Part shown: positions 54,664-62,636 of the stretch, piece after piece | How positions within the stretch are numbered: position 1 is the stretch's first letter | How the letters are laid out: each line of letters opens with the position of its first letter | Assembly: GCF_002002905.1 (NCBI RefSeq) | Contig: NZ_CP019509.1 | Location: 1,860,001 to 1,924,000 of the forward strand | Reading direction: 5' to 3' | From: Aquaspirillum sp. LM1 | GTDB lineage: Bacteria; Pseudomonadota; Gammaproteobacteria; Burkholderiales; Aquaspirillaceae | Length of the DNA: 64,000 nt | The notes under the pieces: generated by a model | Seen by the model: only the letters and a program-made list of their open reading frames with translations | What the model was told of the DNA's origin: nothing | Database searches by the model: none | Translations under genes and position numbers: made by a program

Positions 54664-55218
54664 ATGGCCGACGCCCCGCTGTGGATCAGCCTGCTGTTGC
54701 TGCCTGCCTTTGCCGCGCGCGGCCTGTGGCGGGTGCAGCGCAGTGGCGATGGCCTTGCCTGGGTGATGTGGCTGGCCGGCTGGGCACTGTTAGCCATTGG
54801 TTTCAAGCTGCTGCGTCCGCAACTGGCGGTCAGCGCCTTGTGGCTGCCGTGTTTTTATCCCTATCTGTGGCAAGGCGTGGCCGCCACCGGCTGGCTGTTG
54901 TGTCGCCCGTTTCCACTGGACCTTCCGCCGCATGACCGTCTGGCCAGCGATAGCCTGGCAATGATGCTCGGTCATCTGGGCGTGCTGGCTGGCGGCCTGT
55001 TCAGTGACGATATCCGCTACGCTTACTGGTACCGCCCTGCTGCCATGACCCTGGTATTCTGGCTGGCCACCCTGTTGCTGCAGTTTTACCGGCTGAGAAG
55101 CGCACGGCGAACGCCCAGCGTGCTGGCTTTGTTCAGCCAGATGCTGTTGCCCGCCTTGCTGGCTGCCGGGGTGGGCTGGCTGGCGCGTGGCGGGCGCAGC
55201 CCGTTCGGGCCATGGTGA
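54664..55218 (+). CDS. Small integral membrane protein, unknown function
   Basis: A 184-residue protein with about five hydrophobic segments (WISLLLLPAFAARGL, VMWLAGWALLAIGFKLL, LWLPCFYPYLWQGVAATGWLL, LAMMLGHLGVLAGGLF and MTLVFWLATLLLQFYRL) and a final hydrophobic stretch LALFSQMLLPALLAAGVGWL. No family recognised. It follows the DUF484 gene by 8 bp and is probably co-transcribed. Codon use looks like that of its neighbours. Confidence 0.7.
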   Translation: MADAPLWISLLLLPAFAARGLWRVQRSGDGLAWVMWLAGWALLAIGFKLLRPQLAVSALWLPCFYPYLWQGVAATGWLLCRPFPLDLPPHDRLASDSLAMMLGHLGVLAGGLFSDDIRYAYWYRPAAMTLVFWLATLLLQFYRLRSARRTPSVLALFSQMLLPALLAAGVGWLARGGRSPFGPW

Positions 55219-55448
55219 TTCAAGACGATTGTCTCGTACTGGGTCGCGGAATTTCATTTATTCAGACATTCATGCCGGCACAGCCGCCTGCCACCTGCTA
55301 AGCTGAAAGCCGGAGCGTATGCCGGGATGACTGGCGCGCACCGGGGAGAGCAGGCACCGTGGTCGGGTCACACTCCGCAAGTGTTGGGTGCTGCCCGGCA
55401 AGCTTGGCCTGCTGTTTTTTCGTGTCTGCCGCAAACAGGAGTTTCGCG

Positions 55449-55763
55449 ATGCAACACAAACCTATCCTGATTCTATGGCCCGCCTTTATCATCGCCTTGG
55501 TGATGACGGTCACGTTTTTTTCCATTTTTGATCCGATGGAGCTCACCCTGAATGGCAGCGCGCTGTTTATCAGCCCACTGGCCGGTTACAGCGTGTTCTT
55601 TTTTGCGTCCTGGGCGCTCTGTGCGCTGGTCAGTGCGCTGACGCTGTATCTGCAACATGGCAGTGGTGAGATCAACGGCTTTTGCCCGGTGGACCCGCCC
55701 AATACCCGTCAGGACGACGAAGACCCGGATGCGCGTCTGAGCGCATCGCTGCACGGGCAGTAA
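55449..55763 (+). CDS. Small membrane protein, unknown function
   Basis: A 104-residue protein with two membrane segments (ILILWPAFIIALVMTVTFFSIF and LFISPLAGYSVFFFASWALCALVSALTLYL) and an acidic cytosolic tail DPPNTRQDDEDPDARLS. The start ATG at 55449 has AGGAG nine bases upstream. No family recognised. The non-coding stretch before it (55219-55448) shows no other gene. Confidence 0.7.
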   Translation: MQHKPILILWPAFIIALVMTVTFFSIFDPMELTLNGSALFISPLAGYSVFFFASWALCALVSALTLYLQHGSGEINGFCPVDPPNTRQDDEDPDARLSASLHGQ

Positions 55764-55772
55764 GGCATTCAG

Positions 55773-55811
55773 CCAGGTGGTGTGCCCCTGCTGGCGGGGC
55801 GCACCACCTGG
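55773..55811 (+). terminator. Strong hairpin after the small membrane protein gene
   Basis: CCAGGTGGTGTGCCCC pairs with GGGGCGCACCACCTGG with one mismatch and a short loop. No T-run is present, so it may work as a Rho-independent terminator only weakly. Confidence 0.6.
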
Positions 55812-55848
55812 TCGGGTTGATGCTTTATAACCATATAAAAATAAAAGC

Positions 55849-55877
55849 TCGACATTAAGCAAACTTGCTGTTATATT
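55849..55877 (+). promoter_or_regulatory. Possible sigma-70 promoter upstream of tRNA-fMet
   Basis: TCGACA at 55849-55854 and TATATT at 55872-55877 are separated by 17 bases. The distance to the tRNA (about 150 bases) is long but feasible. A perfect palindrome GGAAAATTTTCC lies between them and the tRNA, near 55998-56009. Confidence 0.35.
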
Positions 55878-56028
55878 GGCTGTTCGTTAGCTGTTGGATA
55901 CGTCCGGATCTTGCAAATCATCGCACGACCACCATTGATGAAGTATCAGGCGGGGAGTACTGTAATCATCCCTGCACCACCTAATTTAGGCGGTATGGAA
56001 AATTTTCCGTATCGCCGTGTCGTTCAGT

Positions 56029-56104
56029 CGCGGGATGGAGCAGTTGGCAGCTCGTCGGGCTCATAACCCGAAGGTCACAGGTTCGAGTCCTGTTCCCGCA
56101 ACCA
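56029..56104 (+). tRNA. Initiator tRNA-fMet (CAT)
   Basis: 76 bases starting CGCGGGATGGAGCAG and ending with encoded CCA. The anticodon CAT sits in the loop of the stem TCGGG/CCCGA, with the three G-C pairs typical of initiators. The acceptor stem has C1 opposite A72, the mismatch that marks initiator tRNAs. The T-arm is ACAGG-TTCGAGT-CCTGT. All arms pair well. Confidence 0.96.
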
Positions 56105-56408
56105 GTTATACTTGGCCCAGCCATGGGTCAGGCAAGCAGCACCCTCCCGTCTCGCAGGGCATGCCTGCCGGTTCAGCGCCTGATGCGCCGAACGGCAAGC
56201 TGGTTTCATGCAGCGCTGCTGCCCATGCTCTGCCCTATTGCCCGTCAGCCAGGCTCTGGTCAATGACGGGCCTGTGTCTTTCCACTGTATCCCCGAAGCG
56301 GTCTGTGTTTCGATCTGCCGTCGTTGACGGACTACCGATCAGGCCCTGTCGCCGGATTGTCTTGACGCACGCGCGCTTGGTCGGCGTGGCCGGTCATGGA
56401 GCGCCATC

Positions 56409-56675
56409 ATGGCAAAAGAAGAACCGATTGAATTTGAAGGCCTGGTAACCGAACTGCTGCCGGGATCGACCTTTCTGGTCAAGCTGGAAAACGGTGCCGA
56501 AGTGATCGCCTATGCCTCAGGCAAAATGCGCAAGCACCGCATCCGCATTCTGGCAGGTGACCGGGTAACGGTGGAAATGTCGCCATATGACCTGACCAAG
56601 GCACGCGTCAGCTTCCGCCACAAGGACGAGCGCGCACCTGGCCCGCGTCCGGCACCGCGTCCGTACGGGCGTTGA
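56409..56675 (+). CDS. infA: Translation initiation factor IF-1 (longer betaproteobacterial form)
   Basis: An 88-residue S1/OB-fold protein. [66 protein letters not shown] is the IF-1 core, followed by a basic proline-rich tail ([13 protein letters not shown]) that is longer than in the 72-residue standard form. Many betaproteobacteria carry a second infA of this length outside the ribosomal-protein operon. It lies 305 bp after the initiator tRNA; the stretch between (56105-56408) shows no gene. Confidence 0.92.
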   Translation: MAKEEPIEFEGLVTELLPGSTFLVKLENGAEVIAYASGKMRKHRIRILAGDRVTVEMSPYDLTKARVSFRHKDERAPGPRPAPRPYGR

Positions 56676-56823
56676 TCGATTGCCGCAGCCGTTGGCGTGG
56701 GATCAGTGGGCACCCACCGGAAGATGCCGGTTGAGGTAGCCTGCAAAAGTTTGAATCAAAGCCATGCGCGTGCATGGCTTTTTGCTGTCTGGCTTGCGCG
56801 GGACACCATGCCGCCCTCAGCAG

Positions 56824-57614
56824 TCAGGCGGGAGAATGTGCCGCCAGAAACGCCTGAACGGCAGCAGTCACCGCCTCCGGCTGGTCGCGGTGCGGGCTGT
56901 GGCCACAGTGGGCCAGCTTTAACAGCTGGGTGTGCGGCACGATGCGCTGGATGCCGTCGATTTGCGCCATGCTGGCGTACTCATCATCTTCACCCTGAAT
57001 CGCCAGCAGCGGGCACGCCATTCCGGCAATGTCCTGCTCCAGATTCCAGTCACGAAACGCCGGGTTCAGCCAGGCGTGGTTCCAGCCCCAGAATGGCGAA
57101 TCCGGGTCGGCGTGGTGGCGTGCCAGTCGTTCGCGCAGACCGCCTTGCTGGTAGCCTTCACGCGCAGCGCGGATGCCGGCGATAGTGACTTCTTCCACAA
57201 AAATATGCGGTGCCAGCACGATGATTCCCTGGGTGCGCTGGGGAAAACGGGCGGCAAACAGCAGGGCGATTGAACCGCCATCGCTATGACCAAACAGCCA
57301 GCATGGCGCATCCACCCCCAGGGCGTCGAGCAAGGCCGGCAGCACGTCCCAGCTTTCCTGATGCAGATAGTCCGGTGCCCAGCAGGTATCTGGCTGACGC
57401 GGGGTGGACTGACCGTAGCCATGGCGCGAATACACCAGACCCCGGCAGCCGGTAGCCGCGCACAGCCGCTGCGGATAGTCGCGCCACATGGAAATGAACC
57501 CAGACCTTCGTGCAGAAACACCAGCAAGGGGGCCTGGCTGCGCTCGGCAAACAGCCACTGGCATTCCAGCTTAATGGTCTGGCCGGCGCGGTGCAGGGTG
57601 ACGGTGTCTTTCAT
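56824..57614 (-). pseudogene. Alpha/beta-fold hydrolase with a single-base frameshift
   Basis: The gene starts at 57614 (MKDTVTLHRAGQTIKLECQW, then LLVFLHEGLGS) and should continue ISMWRDYPQRLCAATGCRGLVYSRHGYGQS, but that segment is in another frame from about 57500 to the stop at 56824. One base seems to be missing in GGTTCATTTCCATG, near 57497-57503. The rest is intact, with nucleophile motif LFGHSDGGSIALLFAARFP, the acid in IQGEDDEYA and the histidine in LAHCGHSPHRDQPE. Related proteins hydrolyse esters; the substrate is unknown. Either a recent mutation or a sequencing error. It lies directly downstream of glnD. Confidence 0.8.
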
Positions 57615-57627
57615 GCTCGGGTTTCCA

Positions 57628-60210
57628 TCAGCCTTGCAGCTGCAGCACGTCGAGCAGCTCGCCTTCCATTTGCAGGGCGGTTTTCGGGTCGTTGAGCGCG
57701 CCGCCTTCCAGCAGGAAGGAGTCTTCCACCCGCGAGCCCAGGGTCATGATCTTGGCCGACTGCACCCGCACCTGATGGCGCGACAGCACCCAGGCAATCC
57801 GCGCCAGCAGGCCGGGGCGGTCGCCGGTGACAATCGACAGCACATGGTAATTGCCGCGATCGTCCGGGCGAATGCTGACCTGCGGCTCAATCGGAAAATA
57901 TTTCAGATGGCGGTTGATGCGTCCACCGTTCGGCGGTGCCAGCGGTGCCTGGCGGGCAAGCAGGGCGGCCAGTTCGAATTCCACGTAGTTGATCAGGTCG
58001 CGGTAATCGCCGTCAAAATGCTCGGGCACAAACACATGGAAGGTATCCAGCGCGTAGCCATGCCGGGTGGTGTACACCTTGGCGTCGGCAATGCTGTAAT
58101 GGGTGCGGCCAAAAAAGCCGCAGATGCGGGCAAACAGGTCGGGTTGGTCGGGGGTGTAGACCAGCACCTTGATGCCTTCCTTGCTGCTGGAAATCCGTGC
58201 CTTGACAATCGGCGTGTCAGTATCAACAAAGCGGTTGAGCACGCGGGCGTGCCAGGCGATTTCCCGCGCTTCGTGGCGCAGGAAATACACCGTATCCAGC
58301 TGCTTCCACAGTTTTTCTTCCACACCATCCGGCACCAGTGACAGCCGCAGCAGGCAGCGCGCTTCATCGCGGCGTTCTTCCAGTTCGGACTCCATGTCCA
58401 CATGGCCACCACGCGCCAGCACGCGCAGGGTGGAGGTGTACAGGTCTTCCAGCAGCTTGCCTTTCCAGGCGTTCCACACCTTGGGGCTGGTGCCGCGAAT
58501 ATCAGCCACGGTCAGCAGGTAAAGCGCGGTCAGCCGGCGTGGGTCGCCCACCCGCTCGGCAAAGCGCTGCACGGTTTCCGGGTCGTAGATATCTTCTTTT
58601 TGCGCGATGGCCGACATGCTCAGATGCTGGCCAACCAGCCATTCCACCAGCGCGCCGTCTTCTTCTGCCAGGCCATGGCTGACGCAAAATGCCCTGGCGT
58701 CGGCCATGCCCAGGGTTGAGTGGTCGCCGCCTCGCCCCTTGGCGATGTCGTGAAACAGGCCGGCCAGATACAACGCTTCCGGGCGGTCAAAGTCATTGAT
58801 CAGGCGGCTGCAAAACGGGTATTCGTGGTTGAATGCCGGTGAGGCAAAGCGGCGCAGATTGCGCACCACCATCAGGATGTGTTCGTCCACGGTGTAGACA
58901 TGAAACAGATCGTGCTGCATCTGGCCGACAATCCGTCCCCAGGCCGGCAGATAGCGGCCCAGCACACCGTACAGATTCATCCGGCGCAGGCCACGGGTCA
59001 GCCCGGCTGGTTCGCGGAACATCTGCACAAACAGTGCGCGGTTGGCCGGGTCACGCCGGAATGCTTCGTTGATGCGCCCTCGGGCGTGCCACAGCGCGCG
59101 CAGGGTTTTCGGGGTGAAGCCGGTCAGCTCGGGATGGCGCTGCAACAGCAGAAAGCCTTCCAGAATCGCCGATGGGGTTTTTTCAAACACATCCGGACGG
59201 CGCACGGCAAGCATGCCGTTGAGCGTGCGAAAACGTTCGTTGAGCACATGGCTAACCTGACGCACCTGTGAGTACAGCCGGGCTTTGAGATTGGGCAGCA
59301 AAATGCCGTTGAGCTGGCTGACCAGCCGGGCGGCGCGGTAGTACAGCTGCATCAGCTGCTCGGAGGCGCGGCGGGTGGGGCTGTCGTGCAGGCCCCAGCG
59401 CAGTGCCACCTGCTGCTGAAAATCAAAAATCAGCCGGTCTTCACGGCGTTTGGCGGTCAGATGCAGGTCGATGCGTAGGCATTGCAGCTGTTTTTCGCTG
59501 TGGCGAATCAGCCGTGCTTCCTGGGCGGTAAGAATGCCGCCTTCCACCAGCGCCCCCCAGCTGTCGCCCAGCCCGCTGGCCTTGCTGATCCACAAAATGG
59601 TTTGCAAATCGCGCAGGCCACCGGGGCTTTCCTTGACGTTGGGCTCCAGATTATTGGCCACGCCAAAGTATTTGTTGTGCCGCTGCTGCTGCTCGAACTG
59701 CTTGGCCTCGAAAAACGCCACCGGGTCGATATGTGCTTCCAGCTGCTGGTTCAGCTGGGTGTGCAGCGCCGTGTTGCCAATCAGCCAGCGGTTTTCCAGC
59801 AGGGTGGTTTCGATGGTGATGTCGCCGGCGGCCTCGGCCATGCATTCGTTCAGCGTGCGCACGCTGTGGCCCACCTCCAGCCCGGCGTCCCACAGCGCGC
59901 CAATCAGTTGTTCAACTCTGGCGGAGAGTGCCTCGTCGGGATTTTCCGGCAGCAGCACCAGCAGGTCGATGTCGGAATGCGGAAACTGCTGGGCGCGGCC
60001 ATAGCCCCCCACGGCAATTGCCGCCGCCTGGTCGCCCAGGCCCAGTTCACGCCAGACCTCGCGGATAATGCCATCAACAATATCGGTGGTGCGTTTCATG
60101 ACCCAGTGCGGGTCGCGCTGGCGGGAAAAGTGTTCGGCCAGTTTTTCCCGGCCATGCTGCAGCTTGCTGCGCCAGCGGGCAAGGTGTTCGGCAGAAAGGG
60201 GCGTGTTCAT
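57628..60210 (-). CDS. glnD: Bifunctional PII uridylyltransferase/uridylyl-removing enzyme GlnD
   Basis: An 860-residue nitrogen-status sensor that uridylylates and deuridylylates PII proteins. The nucleotidyltransferase motif is AVGGYGRAQQFPHSDIDLLVLLP (about 67-88). The HD phosphohydrolase site is LAGLFHDIAKGRGGDHS (about 490), and two ACT domains at the C-terminus (KVLVYTPDQPDLFARICGFF and VLSIVTGDRPGLLARIAWVL) sense glutamine. All parts are intact and the length is normal. Confidence 0.96.
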   Translation of the reverse strand: MNTPLSAEHLARWRSKLQHGREKLAEHFSRQRDPHWVMKRTTDIVDGIIREVWRELGLGDQAAAIAVGGYGRAQQFPHSDIDLLVLLPENPDEALSARVEQLIGALWDAGLEVGHSVRTLNECMAEAAGDITIETTLLENRWLIGNTALHTQLNQQLEAHIDPVAFFEAKQFEQQQRHNKYFGVANNLEPNVKESPGGLRDLQTILWISKASGLGDSWGALVEGGILTAQEARLIRHSEKQLQCLRIDLHLTAKRREDRLIFDFQQQVALRWGLHDSPTRRASEQLMQLYYRAARLVSQLNGILLPNLKARLYSQVRQVSHVLNERFRTLNGMLAVRRPDVFEKTPSAILEGFLLLQRHPELTGFTPKTLRALWHARGRINEAFRRDPANRALFVQMFREPAGLTRGLRRMNLYGVLGRYLPAWGRIVGQMQHDLFHVYTVDEHILMVVRNLRRFASPAFNHEYPFCSRLINDFDRPEALYLAGLFHDIAKGRGGDHSTLGMADARAFCVSHGLAEEDGALVEWLVGQHLSMSAIAQKEDIYDPETVQRFAERVGDPRRLTALYLLTVADIRGTSPKVWNAWKGKLLEDLYTSTLRVLARGGHVDMESELEERRDEARCLLRLSLVPDGVEEKLWKQLDTVYFLRHEAREIAWHARVLNRFVDTDTPIVKARISSSKEGIKVLVYTPDQPDLFARICGFFGRTHYSIADAKVYTTRHGYALDTFHVFVPEHFDGDYRDLINYVEFELAALLARQAPLAPPNGGRINRHLKYFPIEPQVSIRPDDRGNYHVLSIVTGDRPGLLARIAWVLSRHQVRVQSAKIMTLGSRVEDSFLLEGGALNDPKTALQMEGELLDVLQLQG

Positions 60211-60253
60211 CCGACAGGGTTCCGGTGCAGAAAGGGGGGAGTGGCCCGACGCA

Positions 60254-61327
60254 TCAGCGCCGCTCGCGCCAGGTGGTCAGGACAGCGCCTGCCGCCAGGA
60301 AAGTCAGCGTGGGCAGAATGGCCACTGCCGCTGGCCACCAGTTATACAGCAGGCCGAGATGGCCGAGCAGGCGATTGAAAAAGTGAAAGGTCAGGCCAAT
60401 CAGGATGCCAATAAACAGCTGCATGCCCAGATTGCCCTGCCGGCGGTTGACCGGGGTGAACGCCAGCGCCATCAGCGCCATCGACAGACAGGCCAGCGGG
60501 TAAAAGATTTTGCCCCACAAGGCAATTTCGTAGCGTGAGGTTTTCTGGCTGTTCTTTTTCAGGTGCTCGATATACGCCATCAGGTTCAAGCCAGACATCT
60601 GCTCGGGCACCACCAGCAACACCGACAGGATTTCCGGGCGAATCACCGACTTCCACACCACCGACGCCTGCTCGGTACGCACGATGCGGGTGGGGGTGAT
60701 TTTGGAGTCCTGTACCTTGTCCAGCTGCCAGGCACCCTCGCCCAGATAATGGCCGCGTTCGGCGTAGCGGGTGTGAATCAGGCGCAGATTGGCGTCATAC
60801 TGGTAAATGCGCACGCCCATCAGCGAATTATCCGGCAGGATTTCCCGCACATTGATGAAATTGCGGTCGTCTTTCATCCACGAGCCGGAATTGAACTGCT
60901 GCGCCACCACTGACCGGGTGGCGCGGATTTTCAGCCGCTCGGCTTCCTGTTCGGCCTTGGGCGCGATGAACTCGCCCATCAGCAGGGTCACCAGGGCAAA
61001 GCCCAGCCCCACCTGCAGCAGAATGCTGCCCACGCGCCACAATGACACCCCCGAGGCGCGCATCACCGTGTATTCCGACGCCGAGGCCAGCAGGCTCATC
61101 GCCACCAGCGTGCCAATCAGCACCGCCAGCGGCAGCAGTTCATACACATGGCCTGGCGCTTGCAGCAGCACATGCACCAGCATGATGCCCAGGGTGTAAT
61201 GGCCTTTGCCCAGGTCGGAGGCTTCGTTGATGATGTCAAAAAACGAAAACAGCGCCACCAGCGCCATCAGGGTAAACAGCGTGGTCAGGCTAATCCGGCG
61301 AATCAGATAACGGGTCATCAGGCTCAT
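60254..61327 (-). CDS. lptG: LPS export permease LptG
   Basis: A 357-residue membrane protein with three N-terminal (ISLTTLFTLMALVALFSFFDI, LLPLAVLIGTLVAMSLLA and LLQVGLGFALVTLLMGEFIAP) and three C-terminal membrane segments flanking a periplasmic beta-jellyroll. With LptF and LptB it extracts LPS from the inner membrane. Its ATG overlaps the lptF stop (ATGA), which supports the start at 61327. Confidence 0.94.
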   Translation of the reverse strand: MSLMTRYLIRRISLTTLFTLMALVALFSFFDIINEASDLGKGHYTLGIMLVHVLLQAPGHVYELLPLAVLIGTLVAMSLLASASEYTVMRASGVSLWRVGSILLQVGLGFALVTLLMGEFIAPKAEQEAERLKIRATRSVVAQQFNSGSWMKDDRNFINVREILPDNSLMGVRIYQYDANLRLIHTRYAERGHYLGEGAWQLDKVQDSKITPTRIVRTEQASVVWKSVIRPEILSVLLVVPEQMSGLNLMAYIEHLKKNSQKTSRYEIALWGKIFYPLACLSMALMALAFTPVNRRQGNLGMQLFIGILIGLTFHFFNRLLGHLGLLYNWWPAAVAILPTLTFLAAGAVLTTWRERR

Positions 61328-62409
61328 GTGCGGCTCCTCCAGCGGCGCAGTACGCCACTGCGCCAGGCCATCAGCCCGACAAACAGCGCAAACAGCGCCA
61401 GATGCAAAGGCAGCATGCCAGACAGCCAGCTGAGTTTGTCACGCGAAATGGCGGATTCGACCACGCCCATGGTGTTGTAATAAAACATGTAGATAAACAG
61501 CGCCAGCAACAGGTTGAAGGTTTGCCCGGCTCGCGGGTTGTAATACGACAAGGGAATAGCCAGCAAGGCCAGAATCAGCGCGCTGACCGGCATCGACAGC
61601 CGCCAGGCCAGTTCGCCCCGGTCGGCGCTATCCTGGCTGGCCAGCAAGGCCTGGGTCTGGCGTATCTTGCTGCTGCTTTCGGTCAGCGGTTTCAGCGCCT
61701 GGTCGATCCGTACCCGGTAGCGTTCAAATTCCACAATGCGAAAATCCTGCTGGCCGGCTTCGCCTTCGTAACGGCGGCCATGCTCCAGCAGCAAAAAGCG
61801 CTCGCCGTGCTGCTCGTCGGTATACAGCCGGCCCGAACGGGCAAACACCGCCGACAGCTTGCCGTTGCCATCAATCAGCTGGACAAAGATATTCGACGCC
61901 GACCCGGCTTCACCCGAGTAGTTTTCGATGAAGTACACCCGCTTGCCACCCTGGGTTTCCTTGAACACCCCTGGTGCCAGCGCCGAGATTTCCTCGCGTT
62001 GCTTGAGCAGGTTGGCGTACTGGTTGCCCTTGCCCTTGGCCCAGGGGGCCAGAAACAGGCTGACAATGGCCACCAGCAGCACCAGCGGCACGGCAAAGGT
62101 GAGCACCGGACGGATCCATGCTGCGGGGGACAGCCCGGCGGTCAGCCATACCGACATTTCACTGTCGCGGTACAGCCGGGTCAGCACAATCATGATTGAG
62201 ATGAACAAGGTCAGCGACAATACCACGCCAAACGACGCCAGGGTGGCAAAGCCCACCATGGCCAGAATGGCGTCAGACGCCAGCTGACCCGCCGCCGCCC
62301 GGCCAAACAGTTTGAGCACCTGAGTGGTGAGCACAATGGCCAGCAGCACGGTAAACACCGCCATGGCCACCTGGGTCAGCTCACGAATCAGGCTGCGTTG
62401 AAAAATCAT
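61324..62409 (-). CDS. lptF: LPS export permease LptF
   Basis: A 361-residue partner of LptG starting MIFQRSLIRELTQVAMAVFTVLLAIVLTTQVLKLFGRAA, the standard LptF opening. The periplasmic jellyroll (VFKETQGGKRVYFIENYSG, FLLLEHGRRYEGEAGQQDFRIVEFERY) and C-terminal membrane segments (LALLAIPLSYYNPRAGQTFNLLLALFIYMFYYN) are complete. It diverges from pepA, the common arrangement lptG-lptF/pepA in proteobacteria. Confidence 0.95.
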   Translation of the reverse strand: MIFQRSLIRELTQVAMAVFTVLLAIVLTTQVLKLFGRAAAGQLASDAILAMVGFATLASFGVVLSLTLFISIMIVLTRLYRDSEMSVWLTAGLSPAAWIRPVLTFAVPLVLLVAIVSLFLAPWAKGKGNQYANLLKQREEISALAPGVFKETQGGKRVYFIENYSGEAGSASNIFVQLIDGNGKLSAVFARSGRLYTDEQHGERFLLLEHGRRYEGEAGQQDFRIVEFERYRVRIDQALKPLTESSSKIRQTQALLASQDSADRGELAWRLSMPVSALILALLAIPLSYYNPRAGQTFNLLLALFIYMFYYNTMGVVESAISRDKLSWLSGMLPLHLALFALFVGLMAWRSGVLRRWRSRT

Positions 62410-62485
62410 GCGAAAAACGCCTTCTTTGACTTTTTATCAGGGACAAGCCGATAATTGAAAACAACGAAAAAACGGCGGTGATTGC

Positions 62486-62510
62486 AAAAAAGCCGGGCTT
62501 AGCCCCGGTT
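62486..62510. terminator. Terminator-like hairpin between lptF and pepA
   Basis: CCGGG and CCCGG arms (AGCCGGGCTTAGCCCCGGTT) with runs of A on one side and T on the other, so it could stop transcripts from either strand. Its place between divergent genes is unusual; it may insulate the two promoters. Confidence 0.5.
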
Positions 62511-62636
62511 TTGTCATGCTTGCCGCTGGGCGCCCGCCCGGCGCCGACCCCGGACCGCGTGGATCAGGGCCTGCTCATGCAGGCCTAAAGCCCGGATCAG
62601 CCGAAACTTCACCATGCCAGAATATGGGAGCGAATC

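Noticed and set aside
56029-56408. tRNA gene as an integration site for a prophage or island
   Set aside because: No integrase nearby and no repeat of the tRNA 3' end seen downstream; neighbours are core genes.
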